Notes: a model not told the origin generated them from the sequence alone. A DNA stretch of 64,000 bases from M3007 sp032115775 (GCA_032115775.1 JAUMBL010000118.1:1-64000), one strand, 5' to 3'; counted from the first letter of the stretch, positions 24,960 to 34,278 are shown. Translations and numbers: made by a program.

Positions 24960-26147
24960 ATGCATCCTGATTCCTTCGTCGTCAAAGAACGACCCGACAA
25001 CCGCACCACCGCGCCGCACGTGTTGCCAATTTATGCTACCTCGTCTTTTGTATTTGAAAATATTGACCAGGGCATCGAAATTTTCAATAATATCGAATCC
25101 GGCCACGCCTATAGCCGCTATGCCAATCCGACGGTGGATACCGCCGGACTGAAAATTGCGGAATTGGAAGGCTTCGGTCTGGACCTGGAGGCGGACGGCC
25201 TGCTGACCTCCTCCGGCATGTCGGCCATCTCTACCCTGTGCCTGGGACTACTCCGCAGCGGCGACAAGGTGCTCACGCAAGGCAACCTGTACGGCGGCAC
25301 CACCGAACTGTTCAAATCGGTATTCCAACCGCTGGGTATCGAACCGGTTTTTTCCAACCTGCAAGACCTAAACCTGGTCGAGGAGATGCTGCGCCGGGAT
25401 CCGACAATTAAAATGCTGTATTGCGAAACGCCCGCCAACCCCACCATGGCCTGCGTGGACCTCGGCGCGCTGTCTAAACTCGCCCACGAACACGATGCCT
25501 GGATTGCCGTGGACAATACCTTTCTCACCCCGCTCCTCCAGCAACCCCTCGCACACGGCGTGGATTTTGTCATCCACTCTACTACGAAATACCTCAACGG
25601 ACACGGCAACAGCATCGCCGGCGCCATCGTCGGCCGCGACCGCACCCTACTCCGCCAAAAAGTCTGGAAAGCGCTCAAACTCGCCGGCGCCATTTGCTCG
25701 CCCTTCGAAGCCTGGCTTACCTACAACGGCATGAAAACCCTCGCGCTGCGCATGGAGCGCCACTGCGCCAATGCGCAAGCCCTGGCAGAATTTCTGGAAA
25801 CGCACCCCAAGGTGTCCAAGGTAAACTACCCAGGCCTGCCTACGCATCCCGACCACGCCCTGGCAGCCCGCCAAATGCGCGGCTTCGGTGGCATGCTCAG
25901 CTTTGAATTGCACGGCGGACTGGAAGCGGGCATCGCCTGCATGAACCGCATCAAATTCTGTACCCTCGCCCCCACCCTCGGCGACGTGGATACCCTCATA
26001 TTGCACCCGGCCTCTTCTTCGCATCTTCACGTGCCGAAGGAAATACGCGAAGCCAACGGCATCACCGACGGCATGATCCGGGTCTCGGTCGGGATTGAAC
26101 ACGCGGCGGATATTATTCAGGATATTCAGCAGGCGATCGGCGGCTGA
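24960..26147 (+). CDS. Cys/Met metabolism PLP-dependent enzyme (cystathionine gamma-synthase/methionine gamma-lyase family), 395 aa
   Basis: Fold-type I PLP enzyme of the trans-sulfuration family (PF01053). It shows YSRYANPTVDTAGLKIAELE (about 51-70) with the phosphate-binding Tyr/Arg, SSGMSAISTLCLGLLRSGD, the Asp in IAVDNTFLTPLLQQPL and the Schiff-base lysine K210 in HSTTKYLNGHGN. The SSHLHVPKE ending of the active site is present. Family members include gamma-synthase, beta- and gamma-lyases and O-acetylhomoserine sulfhydrylase, which are hard to separate by eye. Neighbours do not settle the reaction. Confidence 0.9.
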   Translation: MHPDSFVVKERPDNRTTAPHVLPIYATSSFVFENIDQGIEIFNNIESGHAYSRYANPTVDTAGLKIAELEGFGLDLEADGLLTSSGMSAISTLCLGLLRSGDKVLTQGNLYGGTTELFKSVFQPLGIEPVFSNLQDLNLVEEMLRRDPTIKMLYCETPANPTMACVDLGALSKLAHEHDAWIAVDNTFLTPLLQQPLAHGVDFVIHSTTKYLNGHGNSIAGAIVGRDRTLLRQKVWKALKLAGAICSPFEAWLTYNGMKTLALRMERHCANAQALAEFLETHPKVSKVNYPGLPTHPDHALAARQMRGFGGMLSFELHGGLEAGIACMNRIKFCTLAPTLGDVDTLILHPASSSHLHVPKEIREANGITDGMIRVSVGIEHAADIIQDIQQAIGG

Positions 26148-26175
26148 TTTCCAACGACGCCTTGGAAACCGTTTT
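26148..26175 (+). terminator. Intrinsic terminator after the PLP-enzyme gene
   Basis: Hairpin TTTCCAA/TTGGAAA (26148-26154, 26162-26168; loop CGACGCC) is followed by CCGTTTTT in the 28 bases between the convergent stop codons. Confidence 0.55.
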
Positions 26176-27579
26176 TCATCCCAGCTGCTCCAGCAGCCAC
26201 GCGCGCTCCGACAACACCTCCGCGCCGGTAATGCCGGCGCGCAAAAGGCGGACTGCCTCCGGATCATTCAGGTTACAGCGCAACAAAGCGCGCGTATGCC
26301 GCACGACGTTCAGGTAATTCTCCCGGTGGTAGCCCGCCGCGCGCTGTCGGCGGATATAGTGCTGCATACTGTCCAGATGACTTTCCAGCAGGTCGTATTC
26401 GTCCTTTTCGTAATATATTTTCATTTGCAGTATCCGGGCGTTCATGGCGTTGATAAAATCGCGGTAGTCCGCTTTTTGCAAGTGCAGCAACGCAGCGCCA
26501 TAGTCGCGGCGCGCGTAGGCTACCCGCGCCGAATTCATTGAAAAGGCGGATTCTCGGTATTTTCGCTCCAAAAAAGGCTTGTACTGGGTGATGAACCGCT
26601 CTGCCCAAGCCGTCTCGCCCAGCCGCATGGCAAACGCGGCGATGTTGTTGTAAGCAAAGCGAGAGAGTATGCCGTTTTCGAGCATCAAACCCATCTCAAG
26701 CGCCGATTGATACAAATTGAAGGTCGCTTCGTACCAAACCGGGCCACCGCCCTCGTTGCATTTTTTTATCCCGAAGTTGATCGCCATTAAATACAGTGCG
26801 CGGCGCTCCTCCGCGGGAAATAAACCGGATGCCGCGCTCAATAGCTGCCGATACGCCTCAAAGTCGGATTCCGCTTTCGGGTCGGACAAAAATCGGCAGG
26901 CGTGAAAATACAATCCGACTGCCGGCGTCCGTACTTGGGGCGCGTTGGCAACGAATTCCAGCAGGGCCTCCAAGGGGCCGAATTGATAGGCCGTTTTGTA
27001 CACGGCTTGGTGGGAAAGCGCGAGGCAAACCAGGCGCAGCTTCCGAGCCAGGTAAGCGCTGTCCAATAAATCGGAAACCTCTTGTAAGTTGAACGCCTCG
27101 TAGCGGCGGGCGGCGGAGGCCTGCTGAAAATCTTCCAACTCCAGCGCATATCCGCTTTCAAAATAGTCGGCGTCCCGGCAGGGAGCGGCCGCGCGCGCCT
27201 GGCGGGCCTCCCGGAGCGCAATACCGGCGTGTTTGGTCAGATTGCGTTTGCGATACGCGGCGGCTAAGGCCGTTTTGTAGCGAATGATGTCCTCAGACCA
27301 GGCGCAAAGCACCCAGTATCGCTCCAATAAAGCCAATAAATCGCTGTTGGCCAGGCGCATTTTTGCGTCGTTGTACGGCATTTCACCCGGAAAAGTCGCT
27401 TGAAAGGCTGCGGTAGCCTCCGGGTTTTGACGGGTTTCCAGGCAATTTTTCAGGTACCGGAATAATCTGGCCGGCGGTTCCTTGCGGCTAAAGAAAGGCG
27501 AATCCAGAAAACGCTCCATCTCCTTATATTCTTTACTTTGCAAGGTTTGTACCGCTTCCCAAATTTGGGTATTTTGCAT
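26176..27579 (-). CDS. Hypothetical helical-repeat protein, 467 aa
   Basis: Not recognised as a named family. The sequence is almost all alpha-helix, with repeated TPR-like pairs: LLALLERYWVLCAWSEDIIR, ALAAAYRKRNLTKHAGIALR, FAYNNIAAFAMRLGETAWAE, and AYARRDYGAALLHLQKADY with a TPR-like Ala-Ala-Leu pattern. There is no signal peptide or membrane segment. It starts MQNTQIWEAVQTLQSKEYKE and the Phe-rich FLDSPFFSRKEPPARLFRYL follows, a start I associate with lineage-specific Bacteroidota proteins. It has its own -7 box TACATTTG at 27610-27617. The role is probably protein-protein interaction. Confidence 0.75.
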   Translation of the reverse strand: MQNTQIWEAVQTLQSKEYKEMERFLDSPFFSRKEPPARLFRYLKNCLETRQNPEATAAFQATFPGEMPYNDAKMRLANSDLLALLERYWVLCAWSEDIIRYKTALAAAYRKRNLTKHAGIALREARQARAAAPCRDADYFESGYALELEDFQQASAARRYEAFNLQEVSDLLDSAYLARKLRLVCLALSHQAVYKTAYQFGPLEALLEFVANAPQVRTPAVGLYFHACRFLSDPKAESDFEAYRQLLSAASGLFPAEERRALYLMAINFGIKKCNEGGGPVWYEATFNLYQSALEMGLMLENGILSRFAYNNIAAFAMRLGETAWAERFITQYKPFLERKYRESAFSMNSARVAYARRDYGAALLHLQKADYRDFINAMNARILQMKIYYEKDEYDLLESHLDSMQHYIRRQRAAGYHRENYLNVVRHTRALLRCNLNDPEAVRLLRAGITGAEVLSERAWLLEQLG

Positions 27580-27609
27580 AAAAAAACTTCATTTTGCATT
27601 TTATAAATA

Positions 27610-27617
27610 CAAATGTA
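27610..27617 (-). promoter_or_regulatory. -7 element TACATTTG of the helical-repeat gene
   Basis: Exact TAnnTTTG on the minus strand, 30 bases before the ATG at 27579, in the AT-rich 169-bp gap that separates it from the divergent secreted-protein gene. Confidence 0.5.
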
Positions 27618-27748
27618 ATTTTTAAAAACTGATTAACAGCACTTTAAAAATAATTATTAAAAAAAATGACTACAAAACGTTTTTTTTGTCTTTTTAAATA
27701 ATCCCCATTCGAGGGTTCTTTGTACCCGTAATCAAACGTGATCATGCT

Positions 27749-30433
27749 ATGAAACATCCCGCGTACATCCTGCTTGCCTTTTTCTTTTTGGCCGCAGCCG
27801 CCCTGAAATCCCAGGTCACCGTCAATCTCGGCCCGGATCTGGTACTCACCTGTAATATCCCCAGCGCGCAGATTACCCCGATCGTATCGGGCGCTGCCAG
27901 TCCCCTGTACCAGTGGAGCGGACCGGGCGGGTTCAGTTCGGGCAACTTGAATATCAGCGTAAATTTCCCGGGAACCTATACCCTGACCGTCACGGACCAG
28001 GCAAATGGCGCCACGGCTACGGATCAAATCAATATTCTGCAGGATATCGTGGCGCCGAATGTTTCGATCACAACGGTTTTCAGCATTTGTAGCGGGCAAT
28101 TTGGCAGTCTTAGTATTGCCAATCCGGCCGGCAATCTGCTCTATCAATGGTCCAACGGCGCCACGGGTGCGGCAATCAACGACCTGCCTCCGGGCGTGTA
28201 TTGCGTAACAGCAACCGATCCCGGAAACGGCTGTACGGCAGCAGACTGCGCGGTATTGGAGCAGCAGCCGCAAATTGCAATCACCGGTGTCGTTCAAAAT
28301 GTGCGTTGTTTTGGCGGTGCGGACGGCCGTATCAGCGCCACGGTGAGCGGGGGGCAACCGCCCTATTCCTACGCGTGGAGCATCGGCGCCAATACGATGA
28401 TTCTAAGCAATTTGCAGGCCGGTGGTTACACGCTTACGGTGACGGATGCGGCCGGATGCACCCGCGTGCAGGCTTTCCAGGTAACACAGCCGGCAGCCCT
28501 GACTGTTTCCACCGGGAACAGCTGTAATAATTCCCTGTTGGCGCAAATTGCCGGGGGCGTACCGCCCTACCTCTATCAATGGTCGGGACCCAATTTTTTT
28601 AATTCCAACTTTCTCAATCCCATTATTCCCGGCCCGGGTATCTATTCGGTCATAATTACCGACGCAAACGGATGCTTCGCCATGGCAAGCGATACCATTT
28701 CGCCTTCCGAGGAACCCTGTACTAAAATTTACGGCCGCGCAGTGCTGGATGCCGACCTCGACTGCGAGTCGGACGCGCAGGAAATTTCCTGGGCGAATAT
28801 GATCATCCGCGCCACCGGCGCCAATGGGACTTTTTACGCCTTTACCGATACGGCGGGCGCGTACACGCTGTACGTCGTTCCAGGCAACTATACGGTGTAC
28901 GCGCAGCCAAGCGACCAACAGGCCGTCGTGTGTCCGGCGAATCCGGGCGTGAACCTGAGTGCCGTGGGCGATTCCGTGCGGCAGGATTTCGCCGTCTCCG
29001 GCATCAACGCCGATTGTGCGTTGATGCGCGTGGACCTGAGCGCCAGTTTCCTGCGCAGGTGTTTCAATACAAACTATTATTGGATCAATTACTGCAATCT
29101 AAGACCCGTGGAGGCGCCCGACGCCTACATCGAATTGCGGCTTGATCCTTTTCTTTCCTTTGTTTCCGCCGCCTTGCCGCACACAGACCTGGGCAACAAT
29201 ACCCTTCGTTTCGATCTGGGCGATGTCAGTCCAAATGGCTCCGGGTTTTTCTGGGTTCAGGTGGAAGTGTCCTGCGACGCGGTGCTTGGTCAAATCCATT
29301 GCTCCGAAGCGCATATTTATCCCGACACCCTGTGCAATCCCGCAGACCCACTCTGGTCGGGCGCTGAACTTCGACTGCGCGCCGAATGTGCGGGGGATTC
29401 CCTGGATTTTATCCTGAAAAACATTGGAACTGCGCCCATGAGCAATAGTCTGGAATACATCGTAATAGAAGACGGTCTGATGAACCGCGCCGGCAGCGCC
29501 CCGCCCCTGGCGCCAAACCAGGAAATGATCCTTCGCGTGCCGGCAAACGGCGCCACCTGGCGGGTGGAGGCCGAACAAGAGCCCTACGCACCGAACCAGT
29601 CCCTGCCGATGCTTTCGGTGGAGGGCTGCACGACGACCGGCGCCTTCACCACGGGCTTTGTGTCGCAATTCCCGGCCAACGACTATGATGAATGGGTGGA
29701 TATCGAATGCCGGCCTAACCAGGGCTCTTACGACCCGAACGACAAGCAGGGATTCCCAACAGGCTATGGCGCCAATCACTACATCCGACCCGGTACGGAA
29801 ATCGAGTACCTAATCCGCTTCCAGAATACCGGCACCGATACGGCATTCAACGTGTATATTCTGGACACCTTGTCTTCCTGGCTCGATCCGGCCGGCATCC
29901 AGCCGGGGGCTTCCAGCCACAACTATCGCTTCGAGCTGCGGGGCGAAGGCACGCTCTTGTTTGAGTTCCGGGACATCATGCTGCCCGACAGCAACGTGAA
30001 TGAACCGGCGTCCAACGGATTCGTCAAGTTCCGCATCCGCCCGCGCGCGGACGTTCCGCTGGAAACGGATGTTTATAACAAGGCAGCGATCTATTTTGAT
30101 TTTAACGAACCGATTATTACCAATACCACGCAGCATCGAATCGGGGAGGATTTTATTACGGTCGCAAGTTGGGATCCACAGATTCCGCAGTACAAAGTGT
30201 CGGTCACGCCGAACCCGGCATCGGAGCGCGCCTATATCCGGCTAAGCGGCAGTCCGGAAACAGGCAACTATCAATTCCTGCTCACCGACCCGAGCGGTCG
30301 AACGGCGCGCGTCCTGCACAACAGCGCGGCGGTATTTGAACTTCAGCGGGGTGATTTGCCCGCAGGCGTCTATTTTTTCCAGGTTCGTTTGGAGGGCGAA
30401 CCGTGCGGATTGGGGAAATTGATTTTGCGGTAA
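27749..30433 (+). CDS. Large secreted protein with SprB-type repeats and type IX sorting domain, 894 aa
   Basis: Surface or secreted protein exported by Sec and then type IX secretion. Signal peptide about 1-21 (LLAFFFLAAAALKSQ). Ig/PKD-like repeats follow from 24, including SprB-repeat sequence with VRCFGGADGRISATVSGGQP (about 185-204). A carboxypeptidase-regulatory-like domain lies around 325-395 (KIYGRAVLDADLDCESDAQE). A conserved Bacteroidota domain at about 655-800 starts YDPNDKQGFPTGYG and holds FQNTGTDTAFNVYILDTL and FDFNEPIITNTT. The C-terminal sorting domain begins SVTPNPASERAYIRL (about 815) and ends KLILR. It resembles adhesin-like cell-surface proteins. The substrate or ligand is unknown. 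Confidence 0.9.
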   Translation: MKHPAYILLAFFFLAAAALKSQVTVNLGPDLVLTCNIPSAQITPIVSGAASPLYQWSGPGGFSSGNLNISVNFPGTYTLTVTDQANGATATDQINILQDIVAPNVSITTVFSICSGQFGSLSIANPAGNLLYQWSNGATGAAINDLPPGVYCVTATDPGNGCTAADCAVLEQQPQIAITGVVQNVRCFGGADGRISATVSGGQPPYSYAWSIGANTMILSNLQAGGYTLTVTDAAGCTRVQAFQVTQPAALTVSTGNSCNNSLLAQIAGGVPPYLYQWSGPNFFNSNFLNPIIPGPGIYSVIITDANGCFAMASDTISPSEEPCTKIYGRAVLDADLDCESDAQEISWANMIIRATGANGTFYAFTDTAGAYTLYVVPGNYTVYAQPSDQQAVVCPANPGVNLSAVGDSVRQDFAVSGINADCALMRVDLSASFLRRCFNTNYYWINYCNLRPVEAPDAYIELRLDPFLSFVSAALPHTDLGNNTLRFDLGDVSPNGSGFFWVQVEVSCDAVLGQIHCSEAHIYPDTLCNPADPLWSGAELRLRAECAGDSLDFILKNIGTAPMSNSLEYIVIEDGLMNRAGSAPPLAPNQEMILRVPANGATWRVEAEQEPYAPNQSLPMLSVEGCTTTGAFTTGFVSQFPANDYDEWVDIECRPNQGSYDPNDKQGFPTGYGANHYIRPGTEIEYLIRFQNTGTDTAFNVYILDTLSSWLDPAGIQPGASSHNYRFELRGEGTLLFEFRDIMLPDSNVNEPASNGFVKFRIRPRADVPLETDVYNKAAIYFDFNEPIITNTTQHRIGEDFITVASWDPQIPQYKVSVTPNPASERAYIRLSGSPETGNYQFLLTDPSGRTARVLHNSAAVFELQRGDLPAGVYFFQVRLEGEPCGLGKLILR

Positions 30434-30544
30434 GACGGGGCGGGAAAATCTGATTTCGGGTTGTATAACAAATACATTTTCGGCCTGAAAAACAAAGAAT
30501 TATTTTGCTCAAGCGCTTTTTTTTATTTTTCCGCAGAGGCAGTA

Positions 30545-31024
30545 TTAGGAAAATATTTCTTCCAAAGGCAACTCAATACCCAGTGCCCTATCCTTAAGTA
30601 CCTCTTTATCGCGAAAAATCTCATACCGACCCGGCCCGGTAAATACATAGATATTTGCCAAGGGAGGCAGCACGAGCCAGCATGACTTCACACCGTGCGT
30701 GAAATAGTCCGTCGCTTTGCGTACTAGTGTGTCCAAGCTTTGGCTGGGAGAGATAATTTCAACCACACCAAGCGGCGGCTCCGTAACACAAATCACATCG
30801 TTGCTCAAATCCAACGGTCTTTTGGCGCAAATGGATAGGTCAGGAACAGAGGGCCAATCGGACAAATCGAGGCTGAGCTCGGAGGCGATGTCATATTTGG
30901 ATTCATACTTCAGAAACAAGCGCGCGATCAGGCGTGCTTGAATTAGGCTGTGATTCAAAGAAGGCATAGGTTTTTGACGTTCCGTTTCGTAGTCGGGCAA
31001 TATGGATGCAATGGTTTCGCGCAT
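30545..31024 (-). CDS. Uma2-family restriction-endonuclease-like protein, 159 aa
   Basis: Uma2 (DUF820, PF05685) protein with a PD-(D/E)xK nuclease-like fold. The core residues are visible: Asp in WPSVPDLSIC (about 58-67), Glu in GVVEIISPSQS (about 86-96), followed by LVRKATDYFTHGVKSCWLV. Uma2 genes are numerous in Cyanobacteria and scattered in Bacteroidota. Their DNA role is unproven. The gene stands alone with its own promoter (31040-31070). Confidence 0.85.
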   Translation of the reverse strand: MRETIASILPDYETERQKPMPSLNHSLIQARLIARLFLKYESKYDIASELSLDLSDWPSVPDLSICAKRPLDLSNDVICVTEPPLGVVEIISPSQSLDTLVRKATDYFTHGVKSCWLVLPPLANIYVFTGPGRYEIFRDKEVLKDRALGIELPLEEIFS

Positions 31025-31039
31025 GTCGAAATTTTTCTA

Positions 31040-31070
31040 CAAAAATAAGCAATCCATTTGATCTTCGCAA
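31040..31070 (-). promoter_or_regulatory. Bacteroidota promoter TTG-N20-TATTTTTG for the Uma2 gene
   Basis: Minus-strand TTG at 31070-31068, 20-base spacer, TATTTTTG at 31047-31040, 15 bases before the ATG at 31024. Spacing and both elements agree with the consensus. Confidence 0.6.
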
Positions 31071-31128
31071 GCCCCATCTGCATTCAAGGCCCTATCCAAT
31101 CTTTCCCAAATCTTTCGATCTTTGCCGC

Positions 31129-31821
31129 ATGAAATACCTGGCAATTTTCGGAATCCTTGCCGTCTTCTTCGGCTGCCGGGGCGGCGCCGCGTCTTCACAG
31201 CCGGCGCAAGGCCCGCTGGTGCAGCTCGAAACGACCCGTTGCCGCGGATACTGCCCCGCCTACACCCTGTTGTTTTATCGCAACGGCGCCGCCCTGTACA
31301 ACGGCCTGTACTTTGTACAAAAAGCAGGCGAGCACCGCTTTCAACTGATGCCGGCGGAATTGAAACGCCTGGAAGCGGCTGTGCAGACCGCCAACCTGTG
31401 GCAATACCCCAACAAAATAGAGAGTCAGGTGGCTGATGCACCTTGGTCTTTGATTACGGTGTATCGCGACGAACGCCGGCAGGAGGTCGCCGGCAGCGTG
31501 GATCGCCCGCAGCCGTTGCTCGATCTGGAAAATCTGATGAAGGATCTGGCAGAGGCGCATGGACTGCCGGTGCGGGAGGGCGTCAATCCAGATCTTCCGC
31601 CGGCAACTTCCCGGCAAACGGTCGTCGTGCTGCTCAACCCGGACGTGAATGCCGGCGACTGGCTGATGCAGTTTTCAGAGCTGCGGCTGCAATTGCTGCG
31701 CCGCACCGGCGCGCAAAACGAATGGATCGTAGCGTTCGATCCGGCGCAAATCAGCAGCGAAGCGCTGATTGATTTATTCAAGGATATGGAAGGCGTACTC
31801 CGCGTGCAGCCTGAGAAATAA
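31129..31821 (+). CDS. DUF6438-type lipoprotein, 230 aa
   Basis: Lipoprotein signal with lipobox VFFGC (C16). The mature N-terminal half shows the DUF6438 pattern: LVQLETTRCRGYCPAYTLLF (about 32-51) with its two cysteines, YNGLYFVQKAGEHRF and LMPAELKRLEAAVQTANLW. The C-terminal half (about 160-230) looks like a separate small domain with VVVLLNPDVNAGDWLMQFSE. The ATG at 31129 is chosen because it gives the signal peptide and because GATCTTTG, a near -7 box, lies just before it. It precedes the GT87 gene by 2 bases. Confidence 0.75.
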   Translation: MKYLAIFGILAVFFGCRGGAASSQPAQGPLVQLETTRCRGYCPAYTLLFYRNGAALYNGLYFVQKAGEHRFQLMPAELKRLEAAVQTANLWQYPNKIESQVADAPWSLITVYRDERRQEVAGSVDRPQPLLDLENLMKDLAEAHGLPVREGVNPDLPPATSRQTVVVLLNPDVNAGDWLMQFSELRLQLLRRTGAQNEWIVAFDPAQISSEALIDLFKDMEGVLRVQPEK

Positions 31822-31823
31822 AC

Positions 31824-32984
31824 ATGATCCGTAATATCAAGCATATTATCCGCCAGGAAGGCCTCCTTTGGGCTGTGTACGCGCTCGCTGCCGTGGCGAT
31901 CACGGCGCAGCGCCTGCTGCTGGGGCGTTCCGCCGACGGATACACCGCCTACGAGAACTATATCATCTTCAAAAATTCTTGTACGCACCTGCTTCAGGGA
32001 CTTAATCCGTATGGGCGTTTCGACGCCGAGCACTGGGATTTATATAAGTACAGTCCGGCCTTCTCGCTGTTCATGGCGCCCTTTTCTGTTTTGCCCGACT
32101 GGGCGGGTCTGGGCTTGTGGAACCTGTTGAATGCCCTGGCGCTTTTAGCGGCGCTTTTGCACCTGCCGATCGCCGCTGAAAAACGGCGTTTTATCGCCTG
32201 GTTCGTCTTGATCGAGCTGATTACCGCCCTGCAAAACAGCCAGAGCAACGGGCTGACCGCCGCCATGATCCTCTGGGTCTGGATTGCCGCTGAACGCGGC
32301 AATCCGCGCTTGGCCGGCTGGTGGACGGCTGCCGGTGCATTTTTAAAAATATTCGGCGGCTTCGCGGCAATTCCCGCCCTCGTCTATGCCAAACGCCGGC
32401 AGTTTATCACCGCCGTGGCGGTTTGGGGGGGCGTACTGGCGTTGGCGCCGGCGCTGGTAATCGGGCCGGAACAACTCTTCCGGGTGTACGGCTGGTGGTG
32501 GGAACTGCTAAGACAAGACCACGCCGCCTCCATCGGCTTGTCGGTCGCGGGCTGGCTGGAATCCTGGTTCGGCTGGACACCGGCCAAATTCTGGATTACC
32601 GGCGCGGGGCTCATCGTCTTATTGGGTTCGATTTGGGCAGCCCGACGCCGTCCGGAATACCGAATCCTCCTCTGGGCGTCCGTGCTGATCTGGGTGGTCA
32701 TTTTCAACCACAAGGCAGAATCACCGACCTTCATTATCGCAATCTGCGGCGTAGCACTGTGGTATGCCGACGATCCGCAGCCTGCAACCTGGAAAAAAAT
32801 ACTGCTCTGGAGCGCGTTTGTGTTGGTATCCCTGTCTCCGACAGACCTGTTCCCCCCCGCACTCCGGCAATCCATTATACAACCATATATCCTGAAAGCC
32901 GTACCTTGCATCGCAATTTGGCTATTGATCACCTGGCAGCTTATTAAGCTGCCGATAAAATATACGCATAGCGTCCGTGAATAA
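31824..32984 (+). CDS. GT87-like (DUF2029) integral membrane glycosyltransferase, 386 aa
   Basis: Multi-pass membrane protein (about 9-11 hydrophobic segments) of the DUF2029/GT87 group, which use polyprenyl-phosphate-linked sugars in a GT-C fold. Family traits are the large loop after the first membrane segment with NPYGRFDAEHWDLYKYSPAF (about 57-76), and KIFGGFAAIPALVYAKRRQF in the middle. Acidic residues in the first loop are the expected catalytic site. It lies between the DUF6438 gene (2 bases upstream) and gtrA-like gene (8-base overlap), so it is part of a three-gene operon for adding a lipid-linked sugar at the outer face of the inner membrane. Confidence 0.82.
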   Translation: MIRNIKHIIRQEGLLWAVYALAAVAITAQRLLLGRSADGYTAYENYIIFKNSCTHLLQGLNPYGRFDAEHWDLYKYSPAFSLFMAPFSVLPDWAGLGLWNLLNALALLAALLHLPIAAEKRRFIAWFVLIELITALQNSQSNGLTAAMILWVWIAAERGNPRLAGWWTAAGAFLKIFGGFAAIPALVYAKRRQFITAVAVWGGVLALAPALVIGPEQLFRVYGWWWELLRQDHAASIGLSVAGWLESWFGWTPAKFWITGAGLIVLLGSIWAARRRPEYRILLWASVLIWVVIFNHKAESPTFIIAICGVALWYADDPQPATWKKILLWSAFVLVSLSPTDLFPPALRQSIIQPYILKAVPCIAIWLLITWQLIKLPIKYTHSVRE

Positions 32985-33372
32985 GCGAAAAGATTTGATT
33001 CGGAAATTTGTCAAATTTGGCGCCGTTGGATTTTCCGGCGTCTTTGTAGATTTCAGCATCACCTGGCTGGCAAAGGATCTGGCGGGTTGCAATCAGTATG
33101 TGGCCAACAGCATCGGCTTCCTCAGCGCGGTCGTGAGCAACTATCTCCTGAACCGGGTATGGACGTTCAAAAGCAAAGACCCGAAGGTGGCGGCGCAATT
33201 TGTCAAATTTTTCCTCGTGTCCATGGTCGGCTTGGCATTAAACAACGGCATTATCTTTCTGCTAAACGAGCGATTCGGATTGAACTTCTACCTGGCAAAA
33301 CTGGTCGCCACCGGCGTGGTTATGGTCTGGAACTTCGGTGCAAATGTGCTTTTTACCTTTAAAGCGCGTTAA
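32977..33372 (+). CDS. GtrA-family membrane protein (polyprenyl-phosphate sugar flippase-like), 131 aa
   Basis: Small GtrA/DPMS family protein (PF04138) with four hydrophobic segments, starting with FVKFGAVGFSGVFVDFSITW (about 6-25) and including NSIGFLSAVVSNYLLNRVWTF, the family's central block. GtrA proteins are thought to flip undecaprenyl-phosphate sugars for later transfer, which agrees with the upstream GT87 gene. The start is GTG 32977, overlapping the GT87 stop by 8 bases. Confidence 0.9.
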   Translation: MNKRKDLIRKFVKFGAVGFSGVFVDFSITWLAKDLAGCNQYVANSIGFLSAVVSNYLLNRVWTFKSKDPKVAAQFVKFFLVSMVGLALNNGIIFLLNERFGLNFYLAKLVATGVVMVWNFGANVLFTFKAR

Positions 33373-33424
33373 GCCCAGATACCATATCCGCTGTGCAATA
33401 TTATGCTTTCCAACCGCCCTTAAA

Positions 33425-33466
33425 ACAACATGCCCGTTGCGGCGGCGAGCCGAACGGGCATGTTGT
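33425..33466. terminator. Strong 14-bp hairpin between convergent gtrA-like and slyD genes
   Basis: ACAACATGCCCGTT (33425-33438) pairs perfectly with AACGGGCATGTTGT (33453-33466) across a GC-rich 14-base loop. It is placed to end both convergent transcripts. The rest of the 219-bp gap is AT-rich and shows nothing else. Confidence 0.7.
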
Positions 33467-33591
33467 GTCTGCTTGCAGGGAGTTATACTGTGCGCCGCCT
33501 GATTTTGCGAACATTTTTTGTCATAATTTTCATAAAATCAAGACAATATGGTTTAAAAATCAAACAAATCACAGTATTTCAGCAGTAAAAA

Positions 33592-34101
33592 TCAATGGTG
33601 GTGATGGCCGCCTGCGCCGTGTACGTGGCCGTGTTCCAGCTCCGTTGGATCTGCTTCGCGCACATGATCCACATGGCCGGTAAAGAAAAGCGGAACGCCT
33701 GCCATCGGGTGGTTAAAATCCAGCTTCACCTTGTCCAGCCCGACCCAGGCAACTGTTGCCTGAAAAGGATGACCCTCGTTATCTTGCAAAGGCAGGACAT
33801 TACCGATTTCGAGCAACCCATCGGGTATTTTACCTTCGTGTTCGAACATGCTTTTATCCACTTCGACCAGCGCGGTTTCATCGTATTCGCCGTACGCATC
33901 GGCTGCCTCGATGGCGAACGCAAACTGGTCGCCGGCTTTGAGCCCCTCTAGGTTGCGTTCAAATTCCGGAAGCATCATGCCGATACCAAAGATGAAACCC
34001 AGCGGTTCCCGGCCCTCCGTCGTTTCAATCAGTTCGCCGACAGCATCGTTTTCAGTCAGGGTGTAGTGGACAGTCACTACTTTTTTTTCTTCAATAATCA
34101 T
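33592..34101 (-). CDS. slyD: SlyD-type FKBP peptidyl-prolyl isomerase
   Basis: FKBP-fold prolyl isomerase and chaperone. The FKBP part wraps around an inserted IF (chaperone) domain at about 70-130. Family residues: VTVHYTLTENDAVGELIETT (about 9-28), PLGFIFGIGMMLPEFERNLEGLKAG with its Gly-x-Gly-x2-Leu start, DFNHPMAGVPLFFTGHV. The C-terminus is His-rich (HGHVHGAGGHHHH), as in SlyD, which binds Ni/Zn with its tail. No signal peptide, so cytoplasmic. A -7 box lies at 34176-34183. Confidence 0.93.
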   Translation of the reverse strand: MIIEEKKVVTVHYTLTENDAVGELIETTEGREPLGFIFGIGMMLPEFERNLEGLKAGDQFAFAIEAADAYGEYDETALVEVDKSMFEHEGKIPDGLLEIGNVLPLQDNEGHPFQATVAWVGLDKVKLDFNHPMAGVPLFFTGHVDHVREADPTELEHGHVHGAGGHHHH

Positions 34102-34175
34102 TTAAAAAATAATTTGCGGTATTCCAGAAGGCCGGGCTCGGCGATTCGCGAATACCTTTTAATAGTAATCGGACA

Positions 34176-34183
34176 CAAAGATA
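34176..34183 (-). promoter_or_regulatory. -7 element TATCTTTG of slyD
   Basis: Exact TAnnTTTG, 74 bases before the slyD ATG, leaving a leader of about 70 bases. Confidence 0.45.
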
Positions 34184-34278
34184 TGAATTATTTGACGCGC
34201 GGCCGGGATTTTCTCGGCAGATTCAACCGGGAAAAAAATGCGGCGTTTTTATTTTTCGGTGCACGGTAATATCTGTGC

